Source of the DNA: Halichoerus grypus
Lineage: Eukaryota; Chordata; Mammalia; Carnivora; Phocidae
Direction: 5' to 3'
DNA: 64,000 bases
Assembly (NCBI RefSeq): GCF_964656455.1
Contig: NC_135717.1
Span: 14,030,775 to 14,094,774, forward strand
The notes under the pieces were generated by a model that was given only the letters and a program-made list of their open reading frames with translations, was not told where the DNA came from and made no database searches. Shown one piece after another: positions 10,755 to 22,251 of the stretch. Position numbers and translations under genes: made by a program. Within the stretch, counting starts at the first letter, position 1; each line of letters starts with the position of its first letter.

Positions 10755-13700
10755 GTGTGAACTCTAAACTTCTCAAGGCTAAAGTGTAGAAACCTGTTAT
10801 TTAAATGGAACAGCTTTCTTAAAAAAAAAAAGTTCAAAGATTTATGTAAAAGATATCTATATAGTTATTTGTAACTAGCACAAAGGAAATGAGTTCAATA
10901 ATCTCACAAATGGGGCAACTGCTAAAGAAATTTTGGTGTATCCATATTCTGTAATCTTATAAGACAATTAAATATTCAAATTTCCAAGATGTGTTCATTA
11001 TGTGTCTTCATGTTCCTGGCTCCATCAAAGCAATGCCATATTGCTCAGAGTTCAGAATTCAACATAAAGAACTGGTAAGAAATTTGTGAAGTGGGAATTC
11101 AGTCTGTGAATCAAAGAAAGTTAAATGCAAGGGCTGGGAGTGCTGCCTGGGACTGCTGCTCATCCAGGCTGGCGAGAGAGTGCTGCCTGGGGCATTTCAA
11201 AAGATTGATCCCCTTGCACATCATCAGGAGGAGGTTTGCACCCATCCATTCCTTCACTCCCGTCTCCAGCCAACTGGCTGACTCACCAACCCCTTTTCCC
11301 TTGTCTGTCCTACTCTCTCGGCTGATGGGGTTGCCCACGCTCACTTCATCAGGCCAGCAGCTGAGGCTGGAGAGGCCAGTGAATGACCACACACACAGGC
11401 AAGGGCTCTGCACTTCCACTAGTTCTAATGCAAATTGTTTAATTACTTCTCCCATTGGAGAAGGGCCAAGGACCAAGGTATTTTTAACCAAGATGTCTGA
11501 TGAAAATATAAAACAATAATTAGAAAAGGAAATAATAAGTAATAAGTAGTGGTTGAGTTCCTAAGGGCTCGGAGGCTCCAAAGAGCACACAGTGTTCATA
11601 GGAACATTGCTCATTCTGTATTTGTGTTATCAAGAAAGCAGGCCAGAGAGCTGCAGAATCCTGGTGCATAAGAAATAAGGCAATGAATAAAATGTTGCAG
11701 AAGATTTAAACTGAACGAGACTCCCTGAGCTCCGAGTGGCAGGGCTCCTCTCTCCTTGGGAACAGTTTTCCTTTGCCTGTTTACTGAATGACACTCCATC
11801 AACCCTCAGCCCACTCTCCCTATCACTCAATACCATCTTTGAAAGTAAGGTTGTGGGTTGTTCCAGAGGGACCTTTGATTCCCACTTCAACCTCCGACTC
11901 CCAATTTACAACATGACCCTTGCCTATCTGAATTTAAGACTGAGTATTGACTCATACCTGGGAGTGCCCTAAATTCATCTAACCTGGTTCCTCCTCCCAT
12001 TTAAAACTTGAAAGTTTCTGCACCAGTGAAGGATATCAAACCAGAACCAAATCCAATATTGCCCTTCTTGGCCCCCTGGCATTGCCCCATCAATGCACTT
12101 GGCTGAGTGTAGGATGGAATAGCCACTGCTGGTAGTTTACCTTAATTGAGCCCAGGATGACAGAGACCCATGGTTATGGCATGACATTGATCACCAGGTC
12201 AACATTATGCTGCAAGCTTTTAAAGCCACCTACCACTGCCAGGAGAGGTAGTCGAAAGTGAAAGAATATAGGCAGTGAGGAAGTCTTCAGAGCAACGGGT
12301 GCACATAAAAGGACGCTTCCAGGAAGCCCTCCGTCTAGGCCACTTAGTGCTCGAGCTGTCTGCAATGCTCTCCTCACTGAATACAGAGGGAGCATTTGCT
12401 GAGGGGACATTTACAGCAGGGGAAGACTTCACAGAGAACTCCAAGTGATTGGTATACCAACACGGATAATGGAAAACACCTAATTCAAAGTAGCCAAGAT
12501 TATTAGATTAACACCTAGTCCTATGAGGATCTTCAAAGAGGAACGTTTGCATCAGATACACAGAGACAGAACAAGGAAATAACAGTCAAACAGAACACAT
12601 TCTCTATCCATATCTCCACAAGGTTGTCTCTAATTCCTAATGCATAGAGACATTTGGTTAACCCTGGATCCCAGAATGTATGAAGCAAATTGGTGTGTGT
12701 GTGTATGTGTGTGTGTAATGCATTTGCAAGAATGAGTCAGTCACTCCATAAACATCTCTTGGGTTTCTACTTGCGGTGGGCACCAAATCTTCCCTGACTT
12801 CAAGGTGCCCATAATCGCTCTGTCCATGATTTGTTTGAAGCTCTGTTCACTTAATTTTCTTGTCCTTATAAAATCTCATTTTCAATTCCTTCAGCTATTA
12901 TTTAACAGAGTCAGGTGACAAATTTGAGCCCCACTCTCAGAAGGATTCTGTAAGCTATCAAATCTGCATTCCAGGATAATGTCCCAAAATATTGATTGGG
13001 TTTCCTGCCTCAGGGATTTCACTTTAACCTGATATGGACCTTTCCAGGTCCCTAATGGCACCGAGGGCAGTTTCGTTAGAGGCTTCTGGGGCTGCTGATC
13101 TACTGGGGGCAAATCCTTGGCCATCCAAGAGATCTGAACAGGCAGGCACTGGGGGAGCTTAACCCGGAAGCTCCTGGTGTGTGAAATATGCCTGGTTTCT
13201 CAGAGGGTAGCACTAACTTTTCTAACATGTGGTCATCTGATCTTTCCCTGACCTTTTTAAGCTGGACAGAGATCATGTGTCTAATTTTCTGGAGCAACTA
13301 GCCTCTTGTGATCAGCAAAGTTACCTTCTATGAGCAGCTCTAGATGTGAGGCTTATTCCTCCTTGAACAATCAAGGGCAGGGCTAGGTAAAGATTAGCTT
13401 ATGCTGGAGACTTTATTTTATGCTGTTAGGCCTGAGCACCTTGAGCTAGAATAGACAGATGAATCTATTCCAGATTCTAGATCTGTAATTGCCAGAAAGG
13501 TTCAAGCAATCTTAACAAGCTCACATGTTTGGATATGTTATCTTGACCAGTATCCAAATTCCCAAATTTTGATCAGTGTCTTTGCTAAGTAAGGCACTCT
13601 GGTTACTTATAATTCCATTGGTTCAGCCTATCAAAGAACCCAGCCATGGCAAGCACATTAGAGCTGCCCATGATGAGAAACTATTAAAAACTAGAAATTC

Positions 13701-13955
13701 AGGTAGAAGGTTTGAGCAAATGGACAGAAAAGAAGCCCCATCCAATGATAAGAACTCAATGTGTACAGAACTTGCCTCAACAGAGGATCTATAAAGAAAA
13801 AAAAAAAACCTGCTAAGTTGATGCCATAGAAGATATACTGCAAAACAATGGGGTTACTTCTGGGAAGAATCCAGGCAGGAATCTGTCAATGTGCCTGATT
13901 GTAAGACCAAGAAATGTAATTTAAGAAATTGTGGCATCTGCAGTGATCTGCTGGC
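10753..13955. other. Long unrecognised stretch
   Basis: About 3.2 kb in which I recognise no repeat family with confidence. The longest frames are 142 codons on the plus strand (11091-11519) and 126 on the minus strand over the same bases. Neither has a recognisable domain, and the sense/antisense overlap suggests a locally stop-poor composition. A short (TG) tract sits at 12690-12716. Confidence 0.45.
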
Positions 13956-14562
13956 CTCTCTAGATCTTCCCTCCTGGTCTCTTGTCAAGTGTCTGGAGCT
14001 GACATTCTATTCCAGCTGATAATTTCTCAATCCCATTTCCAGTTCTGATCTCTCCCTCGAGCTCCATGTATGTCCATCAACTGTGAACTCTGTTGGATGC
14101 CTAACTAGAGCAGGAATCTAGAATGTAGGCTGTGCCAACTTGAGCGCTACATTTTCACCTCCCTGTCCTTCTTGACCTCAGAAAATGGTACCATTTTTTC
14201 CTAATTATTGAAGCCAAAAATCTGATTACACCTCCACATAGCACCCAGTTAGCTTTGTTCTTTATGGACCCTCTATTGATGTTAGTTTTATTTAACATCT
14301 AAATCAGATCTCCTAACCCATGATTAGGATCCTTCAAATAGCCTCTCATGGCAAACAGAAAAAAAAAAAATTTCTCTTTGTTATGTGATAGGTAGAATTC
14401 AAAGATTATCCCCAGTGACCCACAGTCTTCTATGATCCCTTCTCTTTGGTGTGGGATATCACTCCCATGATTATGTTCAGTTGACTTTGAGTTAATCAGA
14501 ATGGAAATTACACTAGGAGGACCTGACTGAATCACAGAAACCTTTAAAAGAAGGTGAAACCA

Positions 14563-14639
14563 AGGGCACGTGGTTTGTGAGTCGTGAGTTCAAGCCCTGC
14601 ATTGGGCTCCATGCTGGGCGTGGAGCCTACTTAAACAAA

Positions 14640-14682
<43 letters not shown>

Positions 14683-14686
14683 AAAT
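14563..14686 (+). mobile_element. Internally deleted SINEC inside the MaLR LTR
   Basis: The 5' end 'agggcacgtgg' jumps directly to 'gtgagttcaagccctgcatt' and 'gggcgtggagcctacttaaa', so most of the tRNA-like half is missing. The tail is about 11 ataa units (14636-14684). A perfect 12-bp target-site duplication, 'aaggtgaaacca', lies at 14551-14562 and 14687-14698. Confidence 0.93.
14636..14684. repeat. (AAAT)n microsatellite (SINE tail)
   Basis: An almost pure tetranucleotide tract of about 12 units formed from the SINE tail. Confidence 0.93.
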
Positions 14687-15214
14687 AAGGTGAAACCAGT
14701 GAGATATGCTTTTCTTGCTGGCCTGGGAAAAGCAAACATCCATGCTGTGACATGTGGTCCACATGACAAGGAACCGTGGGCAGCCTCTAGGTGCTGAGAG
14801 TGACCCCTGGCCCACAGCTAGTCACTAAACAGGGAGATCAGATCTGTAGCCCACAAGAAACTAAACTTTGACCACAAACCAGAATGAGCCTGGACAAGCC
14901 CAAACTCCAAATGAGCACCACAGTGCAGCTGACACCTGGTGAAGCCCGGAGCAGAGGATCCAGCTGAGCCATGCCCAGACTCCTGACCAATGGGAATTGG
15001 GAGACAGCAAGTTTGTATTATTTGCAACCACTTAGTTTGTGGCAATCTGTCATGTAGCAATAGAAAACTAATCCACTGTGGTTCTCAGAGCCCTACCTTA
15101 TCTGACTTTTCCCTGCCTCACTGGCTTCATCTGCTATTACTCTTCCTTCTCACTCACTATGCAGCCATTAAAACATACTTTTGTCACATGGTTAACCTTG
15201 GCATTACATGACTA

Positions 15215-15740
15215 GGAGGGGCACTACTAGGGCATCTGGAGTGCTGGTAATATTTCATTCTTTGATCTGGGTGCTGTTTGGTCAGGTGTGCAGTTTATGG
15301 AAATTCATTGAACTATATGTTAGGATTTGTGCACTTTTATTTTTATATGTTAGATTCAATATAAAGTTAACTTAAAATTGCTTTTGTAGAATAATATTTA
15401 ATGACATGACACAATGCTCATTTTATTTAAGTGAAAAAAGTCCAAATAAAAATTACCAATTTTGGAAAGAGTAGCAAATAAAACTTAAAAGTATATTAAT
15501 AGAAGTTTTCTGAGGAAGGCAAAAATTATTTAATATTGGGCAAGTTTTAAAATATTTATTGCATATATATGTCTTATGCAATACACATGCTAGTTTGCAT
15601 TATCTTTGTAATATGTACTACTGTATTATATATATTTAATAACATACTACAGAGATTTCCCTCTTTTTGCTATTTATTTTAATTTATGTTTATTAATATA
15701 AAGTGGTATAGGTTAAAAATGTGTTTAATTGATAGATGCT
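15215..15740 (+). mobile_element. Old LINE-1 3' ends
   Basis: 15225-15380 matches an L1M 3' terminus: 'gagtgctggtaatatttca', 'ttgatctgggtgctgtttgg', 'gatttgtgcacttttatttt'. 15390-15740 has another L1M-like stretch, 'tgacatgacacaatgctcat' and 'ttaagtgaaaaaag'. It may represent two insertions. Confidence 0.6.
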
Positions 15741-15744
15741 GGAA

Positions 15745-16245
15745 AGAGATTTGATCAAAAGCAATATTTGTTTCAAACTTTTTAAACCTTTTAGCAAGTT
15801 ATTAATGGAATGAACAGAATCCTTAACATGATTGAGAATATCTACCTGAAACCACTTGTCAATATCCTACTGGATGCTAAAGCCTAGAGATGATCCAGTT
15901 AAAAATTAGGGGTAATAATGGATGCCTTCCAACTTCAAAATAATTTAACATTACACTGGAATTTCAAACAAATATAGTAAAAGCATAAAATAGAAAAAAA
16001 TCATTATGTTAAGAAAAGAAAAAAATTACATTATTTGTAGATAATTTGTCTACTAGAAAAATCTAAGAGCACTTAGGGTAACACTATGTGAACTAATAGA
16101 GTGTGATGTGAAATGAAAAAAACATACAAAATCGATAGCTATCCTATATATCAGAAGAAGTCTATCATAAAATATGAGGGAAAAAATCCCACTTACAACA
16201 ACACAAAACCACAAAATGTATCAAAATACCATTAGAAACATAAAA
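15745..16245 (+). mobile_element. Old LINE-1 ORF2 fragment
   Basis: Contains diverged ORF2 text such as 'attatttgtagataatttgt', 'ctagaaaaatctaagag' and 'atcgatagctatcctatata', followed by 'aaaatcccacttacaac'. All frames are broken. It is probably distinct from the longer L1 that follows. Confidence 0.6.
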
Positions 16246-16439
16246 GACTCATTTCCAGAGTAATCAGAATAATCTGAATTATCATTTCAAAGGTCCAGTT
16301 TTCAACAACAAAAAAATCACAAGGCAAACAAAGAAACAGGAAAGTATGAAACATTCAAAGGAAAAATTAAAGCAAAAGAAACTGTTCCTGAAATAAGATG
16401 TGATGGTAGATATACTAGACAAAGATTTTTAAAAACCAC

Positions 16440-17260
16440 CTTAAAGATGCTCAAAGAACTAAAGGAAGATGTGGAGAAAGTAGAGAGAAAAAAAAGTATG
16501 AACAAATGAAAATATCAATAAAGAGACTGAAAACCTAAAAAGAAACCAATAAGAAATTCTGGCTATGAAAAGTATAGTAACTGAGTTGAAAATTCACTAG
16601 AGGGATTCAAAGGCAGATTTGAGCAGGCAGAAGAATCAGTGAACTTGTGTAAATAGGGCAACGTAAATTATTGAGACTGAGGAACGGAAAGAAAAAAGAT
16701 TGAAGAAACAATGAGCAGAGCTGATAGGACCTGTAAGACACCACCAAAAAGACCAATATATGCATTGTGGGTGTCCCAGAAGGAAGGCAGAGAAAGGGGT
16801 AGAAAGAATATTTGGAGATATAATAGCTGAAAACATCCCAAATTTGATGAAAGACATGAATATAAACAACCAAGAGCTCAGTAAACTCCAATAAGATGAA
16901 CTCAAAGAGACCCACACCCAGACATATTATAATCAAACTTTTGAAAGCAAAAGAAAAGAGAGCCTTTAAAGCAGCAAAAGAAAAGTGAATCATTACATGC
17001 AAGGAATCCTCATAAGATTATCAGATTTCTCATCTGAAATGTTTGAGGCCAGAGGCAGTGGGCTGATATATTCAAAGTGCTAGAAGAAAAGAACCATCAA
17101 CCAAGAATCCTATATCTGGAAAAACTGTCCTTCAAAAGTAAGGGAGAAATTAAGACATTTTCAGGTGTAGAAAACCTGAGGAATTTGTTACCACTAGACC
17201 TGCCCTGGAAGAAATGCTCAGCAAAGTCCTGCAAGATGAAATGAAAAGACACTAGACAGT
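16440..17260 (+). pseudogene. LINE-1 ORF1 protein remnant
   Basis: ORF1p is the L1 RNA-binding chaperone, with an N-terminal coiled coil, an RRM and a C-terminal domain. Here the coiled-coil part is visible in 'aagatgctcaaagaactaaa', 'gatgtggagaaagtagag' and repeated glutamate/lysine codons. The start of the RRM is visible as a translated ICIVGVPEG motif near 16758-16784. Stops occur within both parts, including in the segments flanking this motif, so no continuous product is possible. It is the 5' gene of the long L1. Confidence 0.75.
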
Positions 17261-17759
17261 AATTAACTCAAAGCTGTATGGACAGATAAAGATTGAAATA
17301 AAGGTAAACACATGAGAAATTACAAAAGCTGGTGTTATTTTAACAATGGTCTGTAACTGTACTTTTTGTTTTCTACACAATTTAAAAAAATTTTTTTAAA
17401 ATTATTAGTCTAAAAGCTAGTACTATTGTTTAATTTGTGATTCCAAATCTTGTTTTCTACATAATTTAAGACACTTATGAATTTGAAAGCATTATTAGTT
17501 GATGTTTTGAGGCACACAATGTATAAAGATGTAATTTTTGTGACATCAACACCTAGAAGGAATGGGGATGGAGCTATAAAGGAGAAGAGTTTTTATTTAT
17601 TATTGAGGTTAAGCTGCTATACATTCAAATTAGATTATTATAAATTTAGGATAGTAAATGTAATCCCCATGGTTACCACAGAGAAAATAGCTATAGAATA
17701 TACAACCAAAAAAAGTGAAAAGGGAATTTAAACATTTCCCTGTTTAAAAAAAAAAAAAT

Positions 17760-19234
17760 CACTAAACACAATGGAAGGCAGTAACGCAGGAAATGCAATA
17801 AAAAAAAAAAGCTGTAACTCATATAGAAAAAAAACAGCAAAATGACAGAAGCCCCTCCTTATCAGTAATTACTTTAAATGTAAATGGATTAAATTCTTCA
17901 ATCAAAAGACAGAGATTGGCAGAATGGATTAAAACATATTATCAACTACGCACTGTCTGTAAGAGAATCACTTTAGATCCAAGGACACAAATAAATTAAA
18001 AGTGAAAAGCTGGAAAAAAATATTCCATGGAAATAATAACCAAAGGATAACAGAGGTGGCTATCCTAATATCAGACGAAATAGACTTTATAATAATACCT
18101 CTATAAGACTTTACATGAAATAACTCTACAATAATAGTTGGAGACTTTAATACTCTACTTACAATAATGGATAAAACAAGAAAACAGAAATAAGTAAGGA
18201 AATAGAGGTACAATAGACCAACTAAATCCGATAGATATATATAGAACATTCTACCTAACAACAGCAAATAAATAAATAAATAAGTGCATGAGACATTCTC
18301 TAGGATATACAATGTGTTAGGCCACAAATTAAGTGTTTATAGATACTATACAAAGTATCTTTTCTGACCACAACAGGATGAAGTTAGAAATGAATAACAA
18401 AAGGAAAATTGGAAAATATAAAAAACTGTGGTAAACACACTTTTAAACTACCAATGGGTAAAAGAAGAAATCACAAGAAAAGGGGAAAAAAAAAACTTGG
18501 AGGTAAGTGAAAACAAAAACACAACATACCAAAACTTACAGGATACAGCAAAAATGGTGTTAATGGGGTGTTCATAGCTATAAACACTTATATTAAAGAA
18601 TAAGAAAGATTCCAAACCAACAGCCTTATCTTACGACCTAAGGAATTCAAAAAAAACAAGCTAAATCCAAAGTTAGCAGAAGGAAGGACATAATATAGAT
18701 TAGAACAGAGATAAATGAAATAGAGAATAGAAAAGCAATAGAGAAAATTACTGAAGTCAAAAGTTAGTTCTGTGTAAGGATCAGCAAAATTGCCAAACCA
18801 TTAGCTAGATAAAGTACAAAAAGAAAGAAGACCCAAGTTACTAAAATCAGAATGAAAGCAGGGACATTTCTACCAATTCTATTAAATAAAAAATTTATAA
18901 GAGAGTACGATCAACAACTATATGCTGACAGATTGGATAACCTAGAAGAGATGGACAAAAATCTAGAAACACAAAATCTACCAAGACTAAATCACAAAGA
19001 AGTAGAAAATCTGAGTAGATCTGTAACTAGAAAGAAGACTGAATCAGTAATCAAAAATCTGACAAACAGGGTACTTGGATGGCTCAGTCGGTTAAGCGTC
19101 TGCTTCTGGCTTAGGTCATGATCCCAGGGTCCTCGGATTGAGTCCCGCATTGGGCTCCTTGCTCACTGGGGAGTCTGCTTCTCCTCCTACCCCTCCCCCC
19201 TGCTCACAATCTCTCTCTCACACACTCTCTCAAA

Positions 19235-19273
<39 letters not shown>

Positions 19274-21150
19274 AATCTTTAAAAAAAATCTGACAAACAA
19301 AAGACCTGGACTTGATGGCTTCATTGGAGAATTCTACCTAACATTTAAAGAAGAACTAATACCAATTCTTGTTCACATGTTTTAAAAAAACTGAAGAAGG
19401 AACACATCCTAACTCATTTTATGGGTCCAGCCTTACTCTGATAACAAACCAGACAAAGACAAAATGAGAAAACTACAGACCAATATCCCTTATGAACACT
19501 GATGCAAAGATCATCAAGAAAATACTAGCAAACTGAATTCAGCTGCATATTTAAAAGATTATGCAGCATGATCAAATGGGATGTATTCCCAGAATGCAAG
19601 AATAGTTCAATATATGAAAATGGATCAATGTAATACACCATTAAGAGAATGAAGAAAAAAAAATGTTCATCTCAGTAGATGCAGAAAAAAGATGCGGAAA
19701 AAGCATTTGACAAAATTCAACACATTTTCATGATAAAAACACTAAAAAAAAACCAAAACACTAGGAACAGAAGGAAATAATCTCAACATAATAAAACCAT
19801 ATATGAAAAACCCACAGCAAATTCAATGGTGAAAGACTGAAAGCTTTTCCTTTAAGATCAGGAACAAAGCAAGATGTCCACTCTCACCACTTCTATTTAA
19901 TATAATACTAGAAGTTCCAGACAGAGCAATTTGGAAAAAAAGAGCATCCAAGTGGAAAGGAATAAATAAAATGCTTTGTTTGCAAATGATATGATCTTAT
20001 ACATAGAAAACCCTAAAGACTTCACACAAAAAATTTGCTAGAACAGGTGAATGAAGCAAAGTAGCAGGATACAAATTTAACATGCAAAAATCAGTTATAT
20101 TTCTATACACAAACAATGAGCAATCTGAAAAGGAAATTGTAAAAATAATTCCATTTACAATAGCATCAAAAAGAACAAAATACTTAGTAAGTTAACTGAG
20201 GTGAAAGATTTTTATGATAAAAACTACAAAACGTTGCTGAAATAAATTAAAGAAGACATGGGTAACTGTAAGTACATCCCATATTCATGGGTTAGAAGGC
20301 TTTAATATTGTTAAAATGTCAATATTACCCACTGATCTACAGATTCAGTGTAATCCCTATCAAAATCCCAATGACCAATGCAGTAGAATAGAGAGCCCCA
20401 AATAAACCCTATCATATATGGTCAAATGATTTTGACAAGGGTGCCCTGATCACTCCATGGGAAAAGGACAATCTTTTCAACAAATGGTGATGGGAAAACT
20501 GGATATCCGCATGCAAAAAAGTAAAGTTGTAACTGTACCTAGCACTATCTACAAAAATTAACCCAAACTGGATCAAAGACTTAGATGAAGACCTAAAACA
20601 ATATAATTCTTAGAAGAAAACAGGACAAAATTTTCATAATTTTGGATTTGGCAATGATTTCTTGAATATGACACCAAAGGCCCAGGTAACAAAAGGAAAA
20701 AGTGGCAAATTGGGTTTCATAAAAGTTTTTAAATTCCATGCACTGGAAGCCACTATCAAGAGTGAAAAGGCAACCCACAGAATGGGTGAAAATGTTAGCA
20801 AATTATATATCTGATAAGGGATTAATATCTAGAATTTACAGAGAACTCCTAAGACTCAACAACAACAACAACAAAACAAGCAACCAGATTCAAAAATGGG
20901 CAAAGGACTTGAATTGACATTTCTCCCAAGATACACAAATGGCCAATAAGCATATAAAAACATGCTTAACATCACTAATCATCAAGTAAATGCAAACCAG
21001 AACTATAGTGAGATAACACAGCAAACCTGATCGGATGGGTGTTATCAAAAAATACCACAAGGATGTGGAGAAATTGGAACCCTGGGGCACTGCTGGTGAA
21101 ACTGTGAAGTGGTACACTTCATCAGTGTGGTGGTTCCTCAAAGAATTAAA
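17760..21150 (+). pseudogene. LINE-1 ORF2 protein remnant, catalytic Asp lost
   Basis: ORF2p supplies endonuclease and reverse transcriptase for L1 movement. The endonuclease region is visible as 'attactttaaatgtaaatgg' and 'agagattggcagaatggat'. The RT region includes a translated DGFIGEFYLTFKEELIPIL at 19315-19371. The catalytic F-A-D-D signature reads F-A-N-D (ttt gca aat gat, 19979-19990), so one catalytic aspartate codon is changed to Asn. The C-terminal stretch ('gatgtggagaaattggaacc', 21062-21081) is followed by the 3' UTR. A SINE interrupts the frame at 19069-19283, and many stops and frameshifts exist. Coding length would fit a full ORF2 of about 3.8 kb minus deletions. Confidence 0.8.
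19069..19283 (+). mobile_element. SINEC inserted in the L1 ORF2 remnant
   Basis: Begins 'gggtacttggatggctcagt', has 'tcggattgagtcccgcattg', then a C-rich middle and a long (aaat)n tail ending 'aaaatctttaaa'. A perfect 16-bp target-site duplication, 'aaaaatctgacaaaca', flanks it at 19053-19068 and 19284-19299. L1 ORF2 resumes immediately after. Confidence 0.96.
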
Positions 21151-21653
21151 AATTTAATTACCATATGGTCTAGCAATTCCACGTCTGAGCATATACCCAA
21201 GAGAACTGAAAGCAGATACTTGAAGAGATATGTGTACACCCATGTTCATAGCAGCATTATTCATAATAGCCAGAAATTGGAAGCTACCCAAAGTGTCCAC
21301 TGAAAGATGACTGGATAAGCCAAAGGTGGTCTATTATACATGCAATGGAATATTATCCATCCTTAGAAAGGAAGGAAATCTGACACCTGCTACAACGTGG
21401 ATAAACCTTGAGGACATTCTGCTAAGTGAAATAAGCCAGACAGAAAAAGACAAATACAGTATGATTCCACTTTATGAGGCACTTAGTGTACTCAACATCA
21501 TAGAGACAGGAAGTAGAATGGTGGTTGCCAGGGGCTCGGAGGTAGGGAGAATGGGGAGTTGGTGTTTCTTGAGCATAGGGTTTCAGTTTTACAAGATGAG
21601 AAAGAGTTCTGGGGGGAGATGGTGGTGATGGTTGCAGAACAGTATGAATATAT

Positions 21654-21872
21654 ATATATATATTTTTTTTTTTTTTATTAAATCTTTTTATTTATTTATT
21701 TGACAGAGAGATAGAGAGAGAGCACAAGTAGGCAGAGAGGCAGGCAGAGGGAGAGGGAGAAGCAGACTCTCCACCAAGCAGGGAGCCCGACGCGGGGCTC
21801 GATCCCAGGACCCCGGGATCGTGACCCGAGCCGAAGGCAGCCGCTTAACCGACTGAGCCACCCAGGTGCCCC
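21654..21872 (-). mobile_element. SINEC near the L1 3' end
   Basis: Poly-T start, 'aaatctttttatttatttat', 'gacagagagatagagagaga', ending 'gagccacccaggtgcccc'. A 13-bp target-site duplication, 'agtatgaatatat', lies at 21641-21653 and 21873-21885. It splits the 3' UTR of the long L1. Confidence 0.95.
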
Positions 21873-22075
21873 AGTATGAATATATTTAATGGCACTTAAC
21901 TGTGCACTTAAAAATGGTAAAATGGTAAATTTTATGTTTATGTGTATTTTACCACAATGAAAATATTGTAAAATTTTTTTAAAAATTACATTTACAAAGT
22001 CTGTCCCCATCCTATAATCAAAATAATTGAGGGTGAGGGGAGAAAGAAGGATTTGCTGTATTAAAAGCAAAAGAA

Positions 22076-22241
22076 AGGTGGCTCAGTCCTTTAAGTGTCT
22101 GCCTTCAGCTTGGGTTATGATCCTGGGGTCCTGGGATCGAGTCCCGCATCGGGCTCCCTGCTCAGTGGGGAGTCTGCTTCTCCCACTCCTTCTGCCCCTC
22201 CCTGCTGCTCATGCTCTCTTGCGCAAAAACCTTTAAAAAAT
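22076..22241 (+). mobile_element. SINEC, 5'-truncated
   Basis: Starts inside the A-box region at 'aggtggctcagtcctttaag', lacking the usual first 9-10 bases. It continues 'gggatcgagtcccgcatcgg' to 'aaaacctttaaaaaat'. The target-site duplication 'agcaaaagaa' is perfect at 22066-22075 and 22242-22251. Confidence 0.94.
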
Positions 22242-22251
22242 AGCAAAAGAA

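Larger units (their letters stand above)
14379..15075 (+). mobile_element. MaLR-type LTR inserted in L2
   Basis: Starts 'tgttatgtgataggtagaat'. It then has 'gggatatcactcccatgatt', 'gttgactttgagttaatca', 'agctgagccatgcccagact' and 'cctgacc', and ends 'aagtttgtattatttgcaac', 'cacttagtttgtggcaat', 'agcaatagaaaactaatcca'. These are the usual landmarks of MLT1/MaLR-like LTRs. The LTR is itself split by a SINE at 14563-14686. Confidence 0.75.
13960..15195 (+). mobile_element. L2 LINE, split by an LTR (14379-15075)
   Basis: The left part follows L2 ORF2: 'tgatctctccctcgagctcc', a 'gactacacctccacat'-like block, and 'aaatcagatctcctaaccc' with 'gatccttcaaatagcctc'. After the LTR the L2 resumes in register with 'cctaccttatctgactttt', 'ctgcctcactggcttcatc' and 'cttctcactcactatgca'. 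The element is non-functional. Confidence 0.65.
16250..21985 (+). mobile_element. Long, nearly complete old LINE-1 with two SINE insertions
   Basis: This one element can be followed from ORF1-type sequence (about 16440-17260), through an inter-ORF and early ORF2 stretch, the endonuclease and reverse-transcriptase regions (17800-20700), and the C-terminal region (to about 21140). It continues to a 3' UTR and end ('ggtggtgatggttgcagaac', 'ttaactgtgcacttaaaaat', 'taccacaatga'). It totals about 5.3 kb without the SINEs at 19069-19283 and 21654-21872. Stops and frameshifts are frequent throughout, so it cannot move. The type is close to L1MA/L1MB by pattern. Confidence 0.85.

Noticed and set aside
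11091..11519. 142-codon plus-strand frame, with a 126-codon frame opposite
   Set aside because: No domain, no codon signal and no splice context. Overlapping sense/antisense openness points to local composition.
12891..13297. Minus-strand frames with a 'WKGPYQV' string loosely recalling retroviral integrase C-termini
   Set aside because: The match is only a few residues with no neighbouring pol sequence or LTR, and the frames break on both sides. Too weak to call.
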